Source: Oscillibacter valericigenes | Lineage (GTDB): Bacteria > Bacillota > Clostridia > Oscillospirales > Oscillospiraceae | NCBI RefSeq assembly: GCF_016902445.1 | Contig: NZ_JACSNX010000002.1 | Location: 1 to 64,000 of the forward strand | DNA: 64,000 nt | Direction: 5' to 3' | In this document: positions 8,375 through 16,386 of the stretch, piece after piece | Layout of the letters: every line of letters begins with the position of its first letter | Position numbering within the stretch: the stretch's first letter is position 1 | Position numbers and translations under genes: made by a program | Notes under the pieces: model-generated | What the model saw: only the letters and a program-made list of their open reading frames with translations | The model's database searches: none | What the model was told of the DNA's origin: nothing

Positions 8375-9040
8375 ATGGCAAAGCAGATCCCCACCTACAC
8401 CGGGACGCTGCGCAACCACTCCCTGACCATCCCCGCCTGTGTCAGCGAGTGCAGCGGCATCCGCGTCTTCGGCCGGCGCATCAAGTCCCTGGCCTTCTCC
8501 ACCGACGTGGCCATCATCAAAAACATCAACGCCGACGCCATCATCGCCGTCTATCCCTTCACGCCCCAGCCGGTGATCTCCCAGGCCATCATCAGCGTGT
8601 CCGACGTGCCGGTGTTCGTGGGCGTGGGCGGCGGCATCACCACCGGCATGCGCTCTGTCCGCCTGGCCATCCAGGCGGAGCATCAGGGTGCTTACGGCGT
8701 TGTGCTGAACGCCCCCACCTCCAACGAGGTGGTCCGCCAGATCAAGGAGGTGGTGGACATCCCGGTGGTCATCACTGTGGTCTCCGCCCACACGGACATC
8801 CGCAGCCGTCTGGCAGCCGGCGTGGACTTTCTCAATGTCTCCGGCGCCGCGGCCACGCCGGAGATCGTGGCGGAGATCCGCCGGGACTTCCCCGACGTCC
8901 CCATCATCGCCACCGGCGGCCCCACGGAGGAGTCCATCCTCCGCACCATCCGAGCCGGAGCCAATGCCGTGACCTACACGCCCCCCACCAACGGGGCCCT
9001 GTTCGCCCAGATCATGGAGAAGCACCGGAAAACGCTGTGA
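8375..9040 (+). CDS. TIM-barrel protein of unknown function
   Basis: A 221-residue protein without signal or membrane segments. Alternating short strands and helices with glycine loops (GVGGGITTG, NVSGAAATPE, IATGGPTEES) indicate a ribulose-phosphate-binding-type TIM barrel. The C-terminal GG phosphate-binding loop is of the kind found in HisA/HisF and aldolase-like barrels. Close relatives in Clostridia are often labelled only hydrolase; I do not assign a reaction. The start at ATG 8375 follows AAAGGAG (8363-8369). Single-gene unit between the macrodomain gene (divergent) and the mgtE riboswitch region. Confidence 0.8.
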   Translation: MAKQIPTYTGTLRNHSLTIPACVSECSGIRVFGRRIKSLAFSTDVAIIKNINADAIIAVYPFTPQPVISQAIISVSDVPVFVGVGGGITTGMRSVRLAIQAEHQGAYGVVLNAPTSNEVVRQIKEVVDIPVVITVVSAHTDIRSRLAAGVDFLNVSGAAATPEIVAEIRRDFPDVPIIATGGPTEESILRTIRAGANAVTYTPPTNGALFAQIMEKHRKTL

Positions 9041-9071
9041 GCCCGGCCTCAAAAAAATGCCCGAACGGGGG

Positions 9072-9101
9072 TTGACAAACGACGCAGTCTCTGGATATAA
9101 T
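9072..9101 (+). promoter_or_regulatory. Promoter of the M-box/mgtE transcript
   Basis: Consensus TTGACA (9072-9077) and TATAAT (9096-9101) with an 18-bp spacer, just before the riboswitch aptamer. Confidence 0.8.
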
Positions 9102-9106
9102 GACGG

Positions 9107-9280
9107 CGGATCGGTAGGTGAGGCTACCATGGGGATCCGGATCTATTCCAAAGACTGCTGCCGCACAGTTGTGGAGACACAACCAGCTGGTCAACAGGCC
9201 GCGTCGACAACAAGGCGCCGCTTAATGCAGTTGCTACGCCCCGTGAAGCTAAAGCTTGGACGAAGTGCCCCATTGTGTGC
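9107..9280 (+). promoter_or_regulatory. M-box (ykoK-type) Mg2+ riboswitch aptamer
   Basis: The conserved M-box blocks appear in order: GGTAGGTGAGGCTACC, then GACTGCTGCC, then GGTCAACAGG, then CTTAATGC, then GAAGCTAAAGC. Flanking helices and the position upstream of an mgtE gene fit the family exactly. The aptamer is followed within about 5 nt by an intrinsic terminator. In the known mechanism, Mg2+ binding lets the terminator form and shuts off transporter synthesis. Confidence 0.9.
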
Positions 9281-9284
9281 AGTT

Positions 9285-9317
9285 GTCCCTGCCGGATCTC
9301 CGGCAGGGACATTTTTT
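9285..9317 (+). terminator. Riboswitch-controlled terminator before mgtE
   Basis: An 11-bp perfect stem (9285-9295 / 9300-9310) with an ATCT loop, then ATTTTTT. It is the expression platform of the M-box. Confidence 0.92.
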
Positions 9318-9392
9318 ATCGGAAGGAGGTGTGCGCGATGGAATCTGCCAGTCGATCGACCGGAAAAATCAAACGAAAGCGAGGTAACGACT

Positions 9393-10742
9393 ATGACCAT
9401 GTTCAACAAGGATCTGATCCTGCAGCTTTTGGAGAACCGGGACGGCAGGGCCCTCCTTACGTTCTGGAGGGGCCGCAATGCGGTGGACATCGCCGCCCTC
9501 CTGGAGTCTGTGGACGACGCCGCACGGCAGGCGGCGGTGTTCCGCACGCTGCCCAAGGACCTGGCGGCGGATGTGTTCTCCTATCTCCCCGGCCCCACGC
9601 AGGCCCGGCTGGCCCGCTCCTTTGCGGACGGAGAGCTGCAGCTGCTGTTTGACGCCCTGCATCTGGACGATGCCGCGGATTTTCTGGAGGAGCTGCCCGC
9701 CAATCTGGTGACCCGCGTCCTTCAGACCGCGTCCCCCCAGCGCCGCATGGCGGTGAACGCCCTGCTGTCCTATCCGTCCGGCAGCGCCGGCAGCGTCATG
9801 ACGCCGGAGTTTGTCTCCCTCCGCCCGGAGGACACGGTCCGGCAGGCGCTGGACACCATCCGCCGCACCGGTATCCACAAGGAGACCATCTACACCTGCT
9901 ATGTGCTGGACTGCCGGAGGCTGCTGGGGACCGTGTCCGCCAAGGATCTGCTGACCGCGGCGGAGGACGCCGCCGTCAGGGACCTGATGACCGCGGACGT
10001 CATCTCCGTCGGCACCCTGACGGACCGGGAGGCGGCTGCCCGCCTGCTGGCAAAATACGACCTGCTGGCCCTGCCGGTGCTGGACGGAGAGGCGCGGATG
10101 GTGGGCATCGTCACCGTGGACGACGCCATCGACGTGCTGACGGAGGAGACCACGGAGGACCTGTCCATCATGGCGGCGGTGACGCCGGACGAGAAGCCCT
10201 ACTTCGCCGCCTCCGCCTGGGAACACGCCCGGCACCGCATCCTCTGGCTGCTGATCCTGATGCTGTCCGCCACCATCACCGGCTCCATCATCACGCGGTA
10301 TGAGGACGCCATCTCCGCCGTTCCGCTGCTGGTGGCCTTTCTGCCCATGCTGATGGACACCGGCGGCAACTGCGGCTCCCAGAGCGCCACGCTGGTGATC
10401 CGGGGCCTGGCCCTGGACGAGATCCAGCCCCGGGACGTGATCCGTGTGGTGCGCAAGGAGTTTGCTGTGTCCCTTATCGTCAGCGCCGCCCTGGCCGCGG
10501 CCAACGGCCTGCGGATCTTCCTCCAGTACCACGACGCCGCCATCGCCCTGGTGATCTCCCTGTCCCTGGTAGCCACGGTGATCCTGTCCAAGCTGGTGGG
10601 CTGCGTGCTGCCCATCGCTGCCAGACAGCTCCGCATGGACCCGGCCATCATGGCCTCCCCCCTCATCACCACCATCGTGGACGCCGGGGCCGTGCTGATC
10701 TACTTCCAGGCCGCCACCGCGTTCCTGCCGCTGTCTGTGTGA
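9393..10742 (+). CDS. mgtE: Magnesium transporter MgtE
   Basis: Mg2+ channel/transporter of 449 residues. Domains in order: cytoplasmic superhelical MgtE_N (about 1-125), two CBS domains (about 130-250) that sense Mg2+, and a five-helix membrane domain (about 275-449) with the MDTGGNCGSQ motif that forms part of the pore. The start is ATG 9393 with a modest GAGGT ribosome site. A much stronger GGAAGGAGG (9321-9329) serves an out-of-frame ATG at 9338 (see findings). Family homology begins right at this start. Expression is controlled by the upstream M-box. Confidence 0.95.
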   Translation: MTMFNKDLILQLLENRDGRALLTFWRGRNAVDIAALLESVDDAARQAAVFRTLPKDLAADVFSYLPGPTQARLARSFADGELQLLFDALHLDDAADFLEELPANLVTRVLQTASPQRRMAVNALLSYPSGSAGSVMTPEFVSLRPEDTVRQALDTIRRTGIHKETIYTCYVLDCRRLLGTVSAKDLLTAAEDAAVRDLMTADVISVGTLTDREAAARLLAKYDLLALPVLDGEARMVGIVTVDDAIDVLTEETTEDLSIMAAVTPDEKPYFAASAWEHARHRILWLLILMLSATITGSIITRYEDAISAVPLLVAFLPMLMDTGGNCGSQSATLVIRGLALDEIQPRDVIRVVRKEFAVSLIVSAALAAANGLRIFLQYHDAAIALVISLSLVATVILSKLVGCVLPIAARQLRMDPAIMASPLITTIVDAGAVLIYFQAATAFLPLSV

Positions 10743-10781
10743 GGGGCTATTGATCACAATATGCAGTTCAGGCAAAGAACG

Positions 10782-10815
10782 GGCGCCTGCCGGAACTCCG
10801 GCAGGCGCCTGTTTT
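10782..10815 (+). terminator. Terminator after mgtE
   Basis: A 12-bp perfect stem (10782-10793 / 10798-10809) with an AACT loop, then TGTTTTATCTT. It also lies just beyond the selD stop on the other strand, where the trailing sequence (CGTTCTTTG) is weaker. Confidence 0.9.
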
Positions 10816-10827
10816 ATCTTCTCTCAT

Positions 10828-11865
10828 TCACCGCAGGAAGATCCGCTTTCCGCCCCGGTATTCCCGGACGGTGCCGATCCGCTGGGCGCTGGGGACGCAG
10901 CCTTGCAGCTCCGCATACAGCGCATCCGCGTCCGCCGGGTCCACGGCCATCAGCAGACCGCCGGCGGTCTGTGGATCGTAGAGTAGGTCTTGTTTACATA
11001 ACTCAATCACCCCCGCGTCCACGCCGGGCTCGGCGAAGGTGCGGTTCCGATACATCCCCGCCGGCAGCAGGCCCATCCTGGCAAACTCCAGCGCCTCCGG
11101 GATCAGGTCGATGGCGTCCACGTTCAGCTCCAGCTCCACGTCGCTGCCCTGGGCCATCTCAAAGCTGTGGCCCAGCAGGCCGAAGCCCGTCACGTCGGTG
11201 CAGGCGTGGACGCGGTAGCGCACCATGGCGTCCCGGGCGGACTTGTTCAGGGTGGTCATCAGCCGCTCCGCCAGGGCCTGTCCCTCCGGGGACAGCAGCT
11301 CCGCCTTCTGGGCGGTGGTGAGGACGCCGATGCCGATGGGCTTGGTCAGCAGCAGCACGTCCCCGGGCCTTGCCCCGGCGTTGGTCAGCACCCGGTCCGG
11401 GTGAACGAAGCCGGTGACCGCCAGACCGTACTTGGGCTCGTCGTCCAGGATGCTGTGGCCGCCGGTGATGAGGGCCCCCGCCTCATAGACCTTGTCGTAC
11501 CCGCCCCGGAGCAGCTGGTGCACCGCGTCTTTCGGCATGGTCTCCGGGATCGCCATGATGTTCAGGCACAGCTTGGGCTCGCCGCCCATGGCGTACACGT
11601 CGGACAGGGCGTTGGTGGCCGCGATCTGGCCGAAGAGATACGGGTCGTCGGCGATGGGCGGGAAGAAGTCCACCGTCTGCACCAGGGCCAGGTCGTCACT
11701 GACCTTGTAGACGGAAGCGTCGTCGCTCTTGTCGAAGCCCACCAGCAGGTTGGGGTCCTGGTGGACCCGGATGCCGTCCAGCAGCTGGGCCAGGACGCCG
11801 GCCCCCACCTTGGCGCCGCACCCGGCGCACTTGGCCAGCTTTGTCAGCTTCACTTCATTTTCCAT
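10828..11865 (-). CDS. selD: Selenide, water dikinase (selenophosphate synthetase)
   Basis: Makes selenophosphate, the activated selenium donor, from selenide and ATP. The protein has 345 residues. The N-terminal AGCGAK loop (C16, K19) aligns with AGCGCK of E. coli SelD (C17, K20). The catalytic Cys is therefore conserved as Cys rather than selenocysteine, and the second Cys is Ala. ATP-binding segments GGHSI, LTKPIGIGVL and DVTGFGLLGH are intact. Its ATG overlaps the yqeB stop (TGATG), with a perfect GAAAGGAGG upstream. The operon is yqeC-yqeB-selD, which assigns the selenium to a molybdenum hydroxylase cofactor. No selA, selB or tRNA-Sec gene lies in this window. Confidence 0.97.
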   Translation of the reverse strand: MENEVKLTKLAKCAGCGAKVGAGVLAQLLDGIRVHQDPNLLVGFDKSDDASVYKVSDDLALVQTVDFFPPIADDPYLFGQIAATNALSDVYAMGGEPKLCLNIMAIPETMPKDAVHQLLRGGYDKVYEAGALITGGHSILDDEPKYGLAVTGFVHPDRVLTNAGARPGDVLLLTKPIGIGVLTTAQKAELLSPEGQALAERLMTTLNKSARDAMVRYRVHACTDVTGFGLLGHSFEMAQGSDVELELNVDAIDLIPEALEFARMGLLPAGMYRNRTFAEPGVDAGVIELCKQDLLYDPQTAGGLLMAVDPADADALYAELQGCVPSAQRIGTVREYRGGKRIFLR

Positions 11866-12686
11866 CAGGCCCCTTCCTCCTTTCTCTCCGCCGGAGCCCC
11901 CAGCGCCCCCGTCAGGTGCAGGAGCGCCTCCAGCACGCCGCCGCCCACCGCCAGGGCCTTGTCGCTGGCGGTGTAGCAGTGTTCCACCTTGCAGCGGGGG
12001 TCGATATCCCCGGCCTTCATGCCCTTGCGGACCGGTGTACCATCCGGCAGGATGCCCCGCAGGACACCGTCCAATGTGCAGGTCATGGGGACGCCGTCCA
12101 CCGTGGCGGCCACATCCCCCTGCTTCACCTGGGCGCCGATATCCAGGATTTGACGGAAGGCCCCGTCGGCCGGGGCCCGCAGCACCCGCTCCCCGGCAAA
12201 GCCCCCGATGAGGCCCGGGATGCCGGTGTTGGGCAATGCGCTTCCCTGGTAGTACACCCGGCCCAGAGTGTGGCCCCGCATGGTCTCCACCACCGCGTGG
12301 CAGTCCATCCCGGCGGTGAAGCCCGGGCCCACGCCGATGACCGCCGGGGCGTCTGTGATTCTGGTCCCGAGATTTTTTTTGGCCAGGATGGCGTCCACCA
12401 CGGCGTCCGGCTTCAGCACAGAGATGCAGATCCCCTCCGGGTCCGGCAGCACCGGGACGATGTCTTCCTGGAGCAGGGCCAGGGCCTGTTCCGGCGTGTC
12501 CGCCCGGCGGGCGGTGACGTCCTCCACTCTGGTCTCCCCCAGCACGATGGCCTGGGAGAAGGCCACTGTCCGCCGAATGGCGGTTGGGGCCGGTATATCG
12601 GTCATAATCACCGATATATGCGACCGTTTCAGCCGCAGGGCGATGCCGGTGGCGATGTCCCCGGCACCCCGAATGATCACCAGCAT
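11865..12686 (-). CDS. yqeB: Selenium-dependent molybdenum hydroxylase system protein YqeB
   Basis: A 273-residue accessory protein of the EF2563/YqeB family that tracks with selenium-dependent molybdenum hydroxylases; its exact reaction is not established. It starts with a Rossmann-like segment (VIIRGAGDIATG) similar to the XdhC/CoxI maturation proteins. It continues with GVGPGFTAGMDCHAVVET and a C-terminal lipoyl/biotinyl-like fold (ILDIGAQVKQGDVAATV...GILPDGTPVRKGMKAGDIDPR). It overlaps yqeC by 10 bases and selD by 1 base, indicating tight coupling. The ATG at 12686 is the first that gives the conserved N-terminus. Confidence 0.93.
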   Translation of the reverse strand: MLVIIRGAGDIATGIALRLKRSHISVIMTDIPAPTAIRRTVAFSQAIVLGETRVEDVTARRADTPEQALALLQEDIVPVLPDPEGICISVLKPDAVVDAILAKKNLGTRITDAPAVIGVGPGFTAGMDCHAVVETMRGHTLGRVYYQGSALPNTGIPGLIGGFAGERVLRAPADGAFRQILDIGAQVKQGDVAATVDGVPMTCTLDGVLRGILPDGTPVRKGMKAGDIDPRCKVEHCYTASDKALAVGGGVLEALLHLTGALGAPAERKEEGA

Positions 12687-13345
12687 GGGAAATACTCCTT
12701 CCTGTGGAGGCTGCCCGCCAGCACCGGACAGTCCAGCAGCGCCGCCAGAGCCCTGGCGTCCGCCAGGTCCCACAGCGTCTCCACTTGGTTGACATAAATT
12801 TTATCGTGCAGCCCCTCGGCCCGCAGGACCGCAGCCTCGGTCTCCGGGGCGGCCTCCGCCGTCTCCGCCACTCCCGCCAGCGAGGCATATCGCTCCGACC
12901 GGTGGGCGGCCTCCAAAATGGGCTGTCCAAAGCCGGAGGCCCCCACCACGCAGATGGTCTGGTTGGCCTCCGGGGGGATCACCGGCTCGTGGGGGGCGTG
13001 GGCCTTCAAGGGACGGCGGGCGGCGCCGTCCGCCTCCACCAGTACGTAGTCGAACCGCTCCACCAGGTCCGCCATGGGCAGGGCCGGGGCCGCCAGCTTG
13101 CCGGTGCCGGGCACGTCTGTCCCAGCGCACAGCAGGCGGTGGGACTGGCGCAGGACGTCCAGAGATTCCGCCGTCCGGGCGCAGGGCAGGTCCTGGAACG
13201 GGAAGATCTTTGTCGTGGTGCACAGCAGGACGGTGTGCTGTCCCGCCAGCTCCTCCCCCAGGGTCCGCAGAAGGGTGGTCTTGCCGCCGCCGCCGATGAC
13301 GGCGGTGACGCCGGGCCGGATGGCCAGCAGTTCTGCCAGCTTCAC
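12677..13345 (-). CDS. yqeC: Selenium-dependent hydroxylase accessory protein YqeC
   Basis: A 222-residue P-loop protein of the YqeC family. The Walker A segment GGGGKTT (18-24) and the following TTTKIF and VLVEADGAARRPLKAH segments are family hallmarks. It is probably a nucleotide-dependent maturation factor for the seleno-molybdenum cofactor; the precise step is unknown. The start is GTG 13345 with GGGAGGG upstream. It is the first gene of the yqeC-yqeB-selD operon and is divergent from the Xre-type gene at 13541. Its C-terminus overlaps the yqeB start by 10 bases. Confidence 0.9.
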   Translation of the reverse strand: MKLAELLAIRPGVTAVIGGGGKTTLLRTLGEELAGQHTVLLCTTTKIFPFQDLPCARTAESLDVLRQSHRLLCAGTDVPGTGKLAAPALPMADLVERFDYVLVEADGAARRPLKAHAPHEPVIPPEANQTICVVGASGFGQPILEAAHRSERYASLAGVAETAEAAPETEAAVLRAEGLHDKIYVNQVETLWDLADARALAALLDCPVLAGSLHRKEYFPCW

Positions 13346-13476
13346 AGCGTTCCCTCCCCCCCGTCGTTCTTCTTTCCATAGAATAGCACCTCCCCCGCCC
13401 TCCGTCAAGCAAGGCCGGCGGGCAGGGCGGTTTTTCCCGGTTTTCAGGGGGTGCAACCGGCAGTTGCTAATTTTTC

Positions 13477-13517
13477 AAGTCCCCTTGGTGGACTTTTGGA
13501 CGGCACGCCGCTATACT
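13477..13517 (+). promoter_or_regulatory. Promoter and candidate operator of the Xre-type membrane regulator
   Basis: TATACT (13512-13517) with a -35-like TGGACT (13489-13494) at 17 bp. The inverted repeat AAGTCC-N7-GGACTT (13477-13482 / 13490-13495) overlaps the -35, as expected for an autoregulatory operator. Confidence 0.5.
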
Positions 13518-13540
13518 GTGACTACAAAGGAGGGCACAGC

Positions 13541-14383
13541 ATGAGCCTTGGAACCAACATCAGCCGCCTGCGGGCGGAACATCATCTGTCCCAGGGGGAC
13601 CTGGCGGAGGCGCTGGCAGTGAGCCGCCAGTCCGTCAGCAAATGGGAGACGGATTCCAGCGTGCCGGACCTGGACAAGCTGGTGAAGCTGAGCCAGCTCT
13701 TCGGCGTGTCCCTGGACGAGCTGGTGACGGGAGCAGTGCCCCAACTGAAGGCGGAGACGCCGCCCCAGCCGGTCGTCGTTTCCCACCGGATGCCGGGCCG
13801 GAAGATCGCCGGGACCATCCTCTTCTGCATGGGCTTTCTGGCGTTTCTGATCCCCACGGTGCTGGGCGGGCTCCTCACCGGCGTGATTTTGGCTGTCCCG
13901 TTTCTGGTGTGCGGCATCATCTGCTTTCTCGCCCAAAAGCGGCCGGGACTGTGGTGCGCCTGGGCGCTTTACCTGATTGCGGACATCTTCTTTCACTATG
14001 CCACCGGCCTCAACTGGACTTACATTTTTGCCACGTTTTCCTGGGAGCAAATGGGGCTGACGTCCGTCTATGTGGTCACCGCCTGGATCCAGGTACTGGT
14101 GACCCTGGCGCTGCTGATTGCCACCGTCCGCTCCTTCCGAAAGTCCCCCTTCCCCCTCACCCGGCGGAACAGGGTGATCCTGGCTCTGGTGTGGGCCGGT
14201 TTTCTGGTGAGCCGCCTGCCCTTCGCCTATCTGGTCCTGCCGCTGGGCGCCTATGTGCTCTCCATCGGGGCATTGATGGCGCTGGTCTCCATCGCCCAGG
14301 GCATCGTCTCCATGATCCTGCTGGCCATCGCCCTGACGCTGGCGGTGCGGATGTTCGCCGCCTGGAGGGCCTCCCGCCGCTAG
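13541..14383 (+). CDS. Xre-family HTH regulator fused to a membrane domain
   Basis: A 280-residue protein. Residues 5-62 form an Xre/Cro-type helix-turn-helix (ISRLRAEHHLSQGDLAEALA...SVSKWETDSSVPDLDKL). After a proline-rich linker (about 68-85), five or six hydrophobic segments fill residues 88-275. Such HTH-plus-membrane proteins are common in Clostridia; targets are unknown, and signal sensing at the membrane is a guess. The ATG at 13541 has AAAGGAGG upstream. A single-gene unit with its own promoter and terminator, between the selenium and molybdenum operons. Confidence 0.88.
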   Translation: MSLGTNISRLRAEHHLSQGDLAEALAVSRQSVSKWETDSSVPDLDKLVKLSQLFGVSLDELVTGAVPQLKAETPPQPVVVSHRMPGRKIAGTILFCMGFLAFLIPTVLGGLLTGVILAVPFLVCGIICFLAQKRPGLWCAWALYLIADIFFHYATGLNWTYIFATFSWEQMGLTSVYVVTAWIQVLVTLALLIATVRSFRKSPFPLTRRNRVILALVWAGFLVSRLPFAYLVLPLGAYVLSIGALMALVSIAQGIVSMILLAIALTLAVRMFAAWRASRR

Positions 14384-14406
14384 GATCTTTCTAGTTCTGT
14401 ACAACG

Positions 14407-14436
14407 ACGCCCCGGCATCAGCCGGGGCGTTTTTCT
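14407..14436 (+). terminator. Terminator after the Xre-type gene
   Basis: A 10-bp perfect stem (14407-14416 / 14421-14430) with an ATCA loop, then TTTTTCTT. Confidence 0.9.
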
Positions 14437-14463
14437 TGACTTTTCCCGTGGTCCGCCTATAAT
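14436..14463 (+). promoter_or_regulatory. Promoter of the moaA operon
   Basis: TTGACT (14436-14441) and TATAAT (14458-14463) with a 16-bp spacer. The -35 touches the T tract of the preceding terminator. The leader is only about 40 nt, too short for a Moco riboswitch. Confidence 0.75.
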
Positions 14464-14509
14464 ATAGTATATCGTTTATCTCACTTGAGTATCACGGTTG
14501 GAGGGTGCT

Positions 14510-15454
14510 ATGCAGGACAGCTGCGGACGGACAATTGATTATCTGCGGCTGTCAGTGACGGACCGGTGCAACTACCGGTGCCGGTACTGTATGCCGGCCG
14601 AAGGGGTAGAGAAGCGGGCACACGGGGACATCCTCTCCCTGGAGGAGCTGGCGGAGATCGCCGCGGCAGCGGTGGCCTGCGGGGTGAAGAAGATCCGCCT
14701 CACGGGCGGAGAGCCCCTGGTGCGGCTGGGGCTGGTGGACCTGTGCCGGATGCTGCGGGCCATCCCCGGGGTGGAGGAACTGTGCCTCACCACCAACGGA
14801 AGCCTGCTGCCCCGGCTGGCGAGGCCCCTGCGGGAGGCGGGGCTGGACCGGCTGAACATCAGCCTGGACACCCTGCGGCCGGACCGGTTCGCCGCCATGA
14901 CCCGCTTGGGGACCCTCCAGGCTGTGCTGGACGGCATCGAAGCGGCGGAGGCGGCGGGATTCCATGATTTGAAATTTGACACCGTCCTCATCGGCGGGTT
15001 CAACGACGATGAGATCGGGGACTTCGTGGACTTGAGCCGGAATCATCCCTGGGAGATGCGGTTCATCGAGCTCATGCCTATGGGGCCCTGCGCCTCCTGG
15101 GACAAGGGCTGCTTCCTGCCGGGGGAAACCGTCCTGGAGCGGGTGCCGGAGCTGGCGCCCATCCAGGCCCAGGGCGTGGCCCGGCGGTACCGGCTGCCCG
15201 GCGCAAAGGGCACCGTGGGGCTCATCTCGCCAGTGAGCCACGACTTCTGCGCAGACTGCCGCCGCATCCGGGTGACGGCGGACGGCAAGCTGAAGGGCTG
15301 TCTCCACAGCCGGGAGGAGATCTCCCTCCGGGGGCTCCACGGCCAGGAATTGGTGGACGCCGTCCGGCAGGGCATCCTCCACAAGCCCCAGCGGCACCAT
15401 TTGGCGGAGCGGCGGAGCGACACGCCCCGGAACATGAATCAGATCGGAGGCTGA
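14510..15454 (+). CDS. moaA: GTP 3',8-cyclase MoaA
   Basis: Radical SAM enzyme that converts GTP to the cyclic precursor in the first step of molybdopterin synthesis. 314 residues. The N-terminal cluster cysteines are C20, C24 and C27 (CNYRCRYC). The C-terminal [4Fe-4S] cluster cysteines are C247, C250 and C264. The protein ends in the Gly-Gly tail that is essential for MoaA activity. The start at ATG 14510 has GGAGG upstream. First gene of moaA-moaC-MOSC-moeA-like; moaC starts 3 bases after its stop. No moaD, moaE or mobA is present in this window. Confidence 0.96.
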   Translation: MQDSCGRTIDYLRLSVTDRCNYRCRYCMPAEGVEKRAHGDILSLEELAEIAAAAVACGVKKIRLTGGEPLVRLGLVDLCRMLRAIPGVEELCLTTNGSLLPRLARPLREAGLDRLNISLDTLRPDRFAAMTRLGTLQAVLDGIEAAEAAGFHDLKFDTVLIGGFNDDEIGDFVDLSRNHPWEMRFIELMPMGPCASWDKGCFLPGETVLERVPELAPIQAQGVARRYRLPGAKGTVGLISPVSHDFCADCRRIRVTADGKLKGCLHSREEISLRGLHGQELVDAVRQGILHKPQRHHLAERRSDTPRNMNQIGG

Positions 15455-15457
15455 CCC

Positions 15458-15937
15458 ATGGGAGAGCTGACTCATTTCAACGAACAGGGCCGGGCCAGGA
15501 TGGTGGACGTGACGGACAAGGCCGTCACCCACCGCCGGGCCGTGGCCGCCGGGGAGATCCACATGGCCCCGGAGACCCTTCAAAAAATCAAGGACGGCAC
15601 CATGAAGAAGGGCGACGTACTGGCGGTGGCCCAGGTGGCTGGCATCCAGGCGGCCAAGCACAACTGGGAGCTCATCCCCATGTGCCACCCCCTGCCCCTG
15701 ACGGGCGTCGACATCACCTTCGCCCTGTCCGACGAGCCCTGCATGGTGGAGATCCGGGCCGCCGTCACCTGCACCGGCGTGACCGGGGTGGAGATGGAGG
15801 CGTTGACGGCCGTATCCGTGGCGGCTCTGACCATCTACGACATGTGCAAGGCCGTCCAGAAGGACATGCGCATCGACAACATCCGCCTGCTGCAAAAATC
15901 CGGCGGCAAGAGCGGGGACTACCAAATCAAGGAGTGA
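15458..15937 (+). CDS. moaC: Cyclic pyranopterin monophosphate synthase MoaC
   Basis: Acts with MoaA to form cyclic pyranopterin monophosphate. 159 residues, the usual size. Diagnostic segments: [57 protein letters not shown] and the catalytic K-D-M region near QKDMRI. It begins 3 bases after moaA, and its stop codon lies within the Shine-Dalgarno region of the MOSC gene, so the operon is compact. Confidence 0.97.
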   Translation: MGELTHFNEQGRARMVDVTDKAVTHRRAVAAGEIHMAPETLQKIKDGTMKKGDVLAVAQVAGIQAAKHNWELIPMCHPLPLTGVDITFALSDEPCMVEIRAAVTCTGVTGVEMEALTAVSVAALTIYDMCKAVQKDMRIDNIRLLQKSGGKSGDYQIKE

Positions 15938-15942
15938 GACCG

Positions 15943-16386
15943 TTGGCAAGCGTGGTTTCGGTGAATATCAGCGAGCGGAAGGGCGAGCAGAAGCATCCCG
16001 TTTCGGAAATTCAATTGAAGCTCCGGCACGGCATCGTGGGGGACGCCCACGCCGGGGACTGGCACCGGCAGATCAGCTTACTGGCGGAGGAGAGCGTGGA
16101 CACCATGCGCTCGGGCTGCCCCATCCCCCTGGACGCCGGGGTGTTCGCGGAGAACATCAACACCGTGGGGATTGATTTGAAGCACCTGCCGGTGGGCACC
16201 CATCTGCGGATCGGGGAGACAGAGGTGGAGGTGACCCAGATCGGCAAGGAGTGCCACAGCGACTGCGCCATCAAGAAGGCGGTGGGCAAATGCGTCATGC
16301 CCACGGAGGGCATCTTCGCCGTGGTGGTCCGGGAGGGCGTGGTCCGCCCCGGCGATGAGATCGAAATTGTGGAGGCGGAAGCATGA
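15943..16386 (+). CDS. MOSC domain protein
   Basis: A stand-alone MOSC domain of 147 residues. The MOSC motif GKECHSDCAIKK and the conserved VMPTEGIFAVVVREGVVRPGD end are clear. MOSC domains deliver or bind sulfur in Moco-related chemistry; the Cys in ECHSDC is the likely site. The start chosen is TTG 15943, 8 bases after AAGGAG (15929-15934); a GTG at 15934 would lie inside the Shine-Dalgarno. It overlaps the next gene as ATGA, so it is coupled to the MoeA-like protein. Terminal sulfuration of the cofactor for the hydroxylases is a plausible job. Confidence 0.9.
   Translation: MASVVSVNISERKGEQKHPVSEIQLKLRHGIVGDAHAGDWHRQISLLAEESVDTMRSGCPIPLDAGVFAENINTVGIDLKHLPVGTHLRIGETEVEVTQIGKECHSDCAIKKAVGKCVMPTEGIFAVVVREGVVRPGDEIEIVEAEA

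Noticed and set aside
11800-11830. Selenocysteine codon in selD
   Set aside because: The catalytic position is encoded as Cys (C16) and the frame has no internal TGA.
10828-12930. A continuous 700-codon minus-strand frame that would extend SelD
   Set aside because: The extra N-terminal 355 codons overlap yqeB and yqeC in another frame and show no domain. SelD homology and a perfect ribosome site begin at 11865.
14464-14509. Moco riboswitch before moaA
   Set aside because: The leader is about 40 nt, far shorter than the motif.
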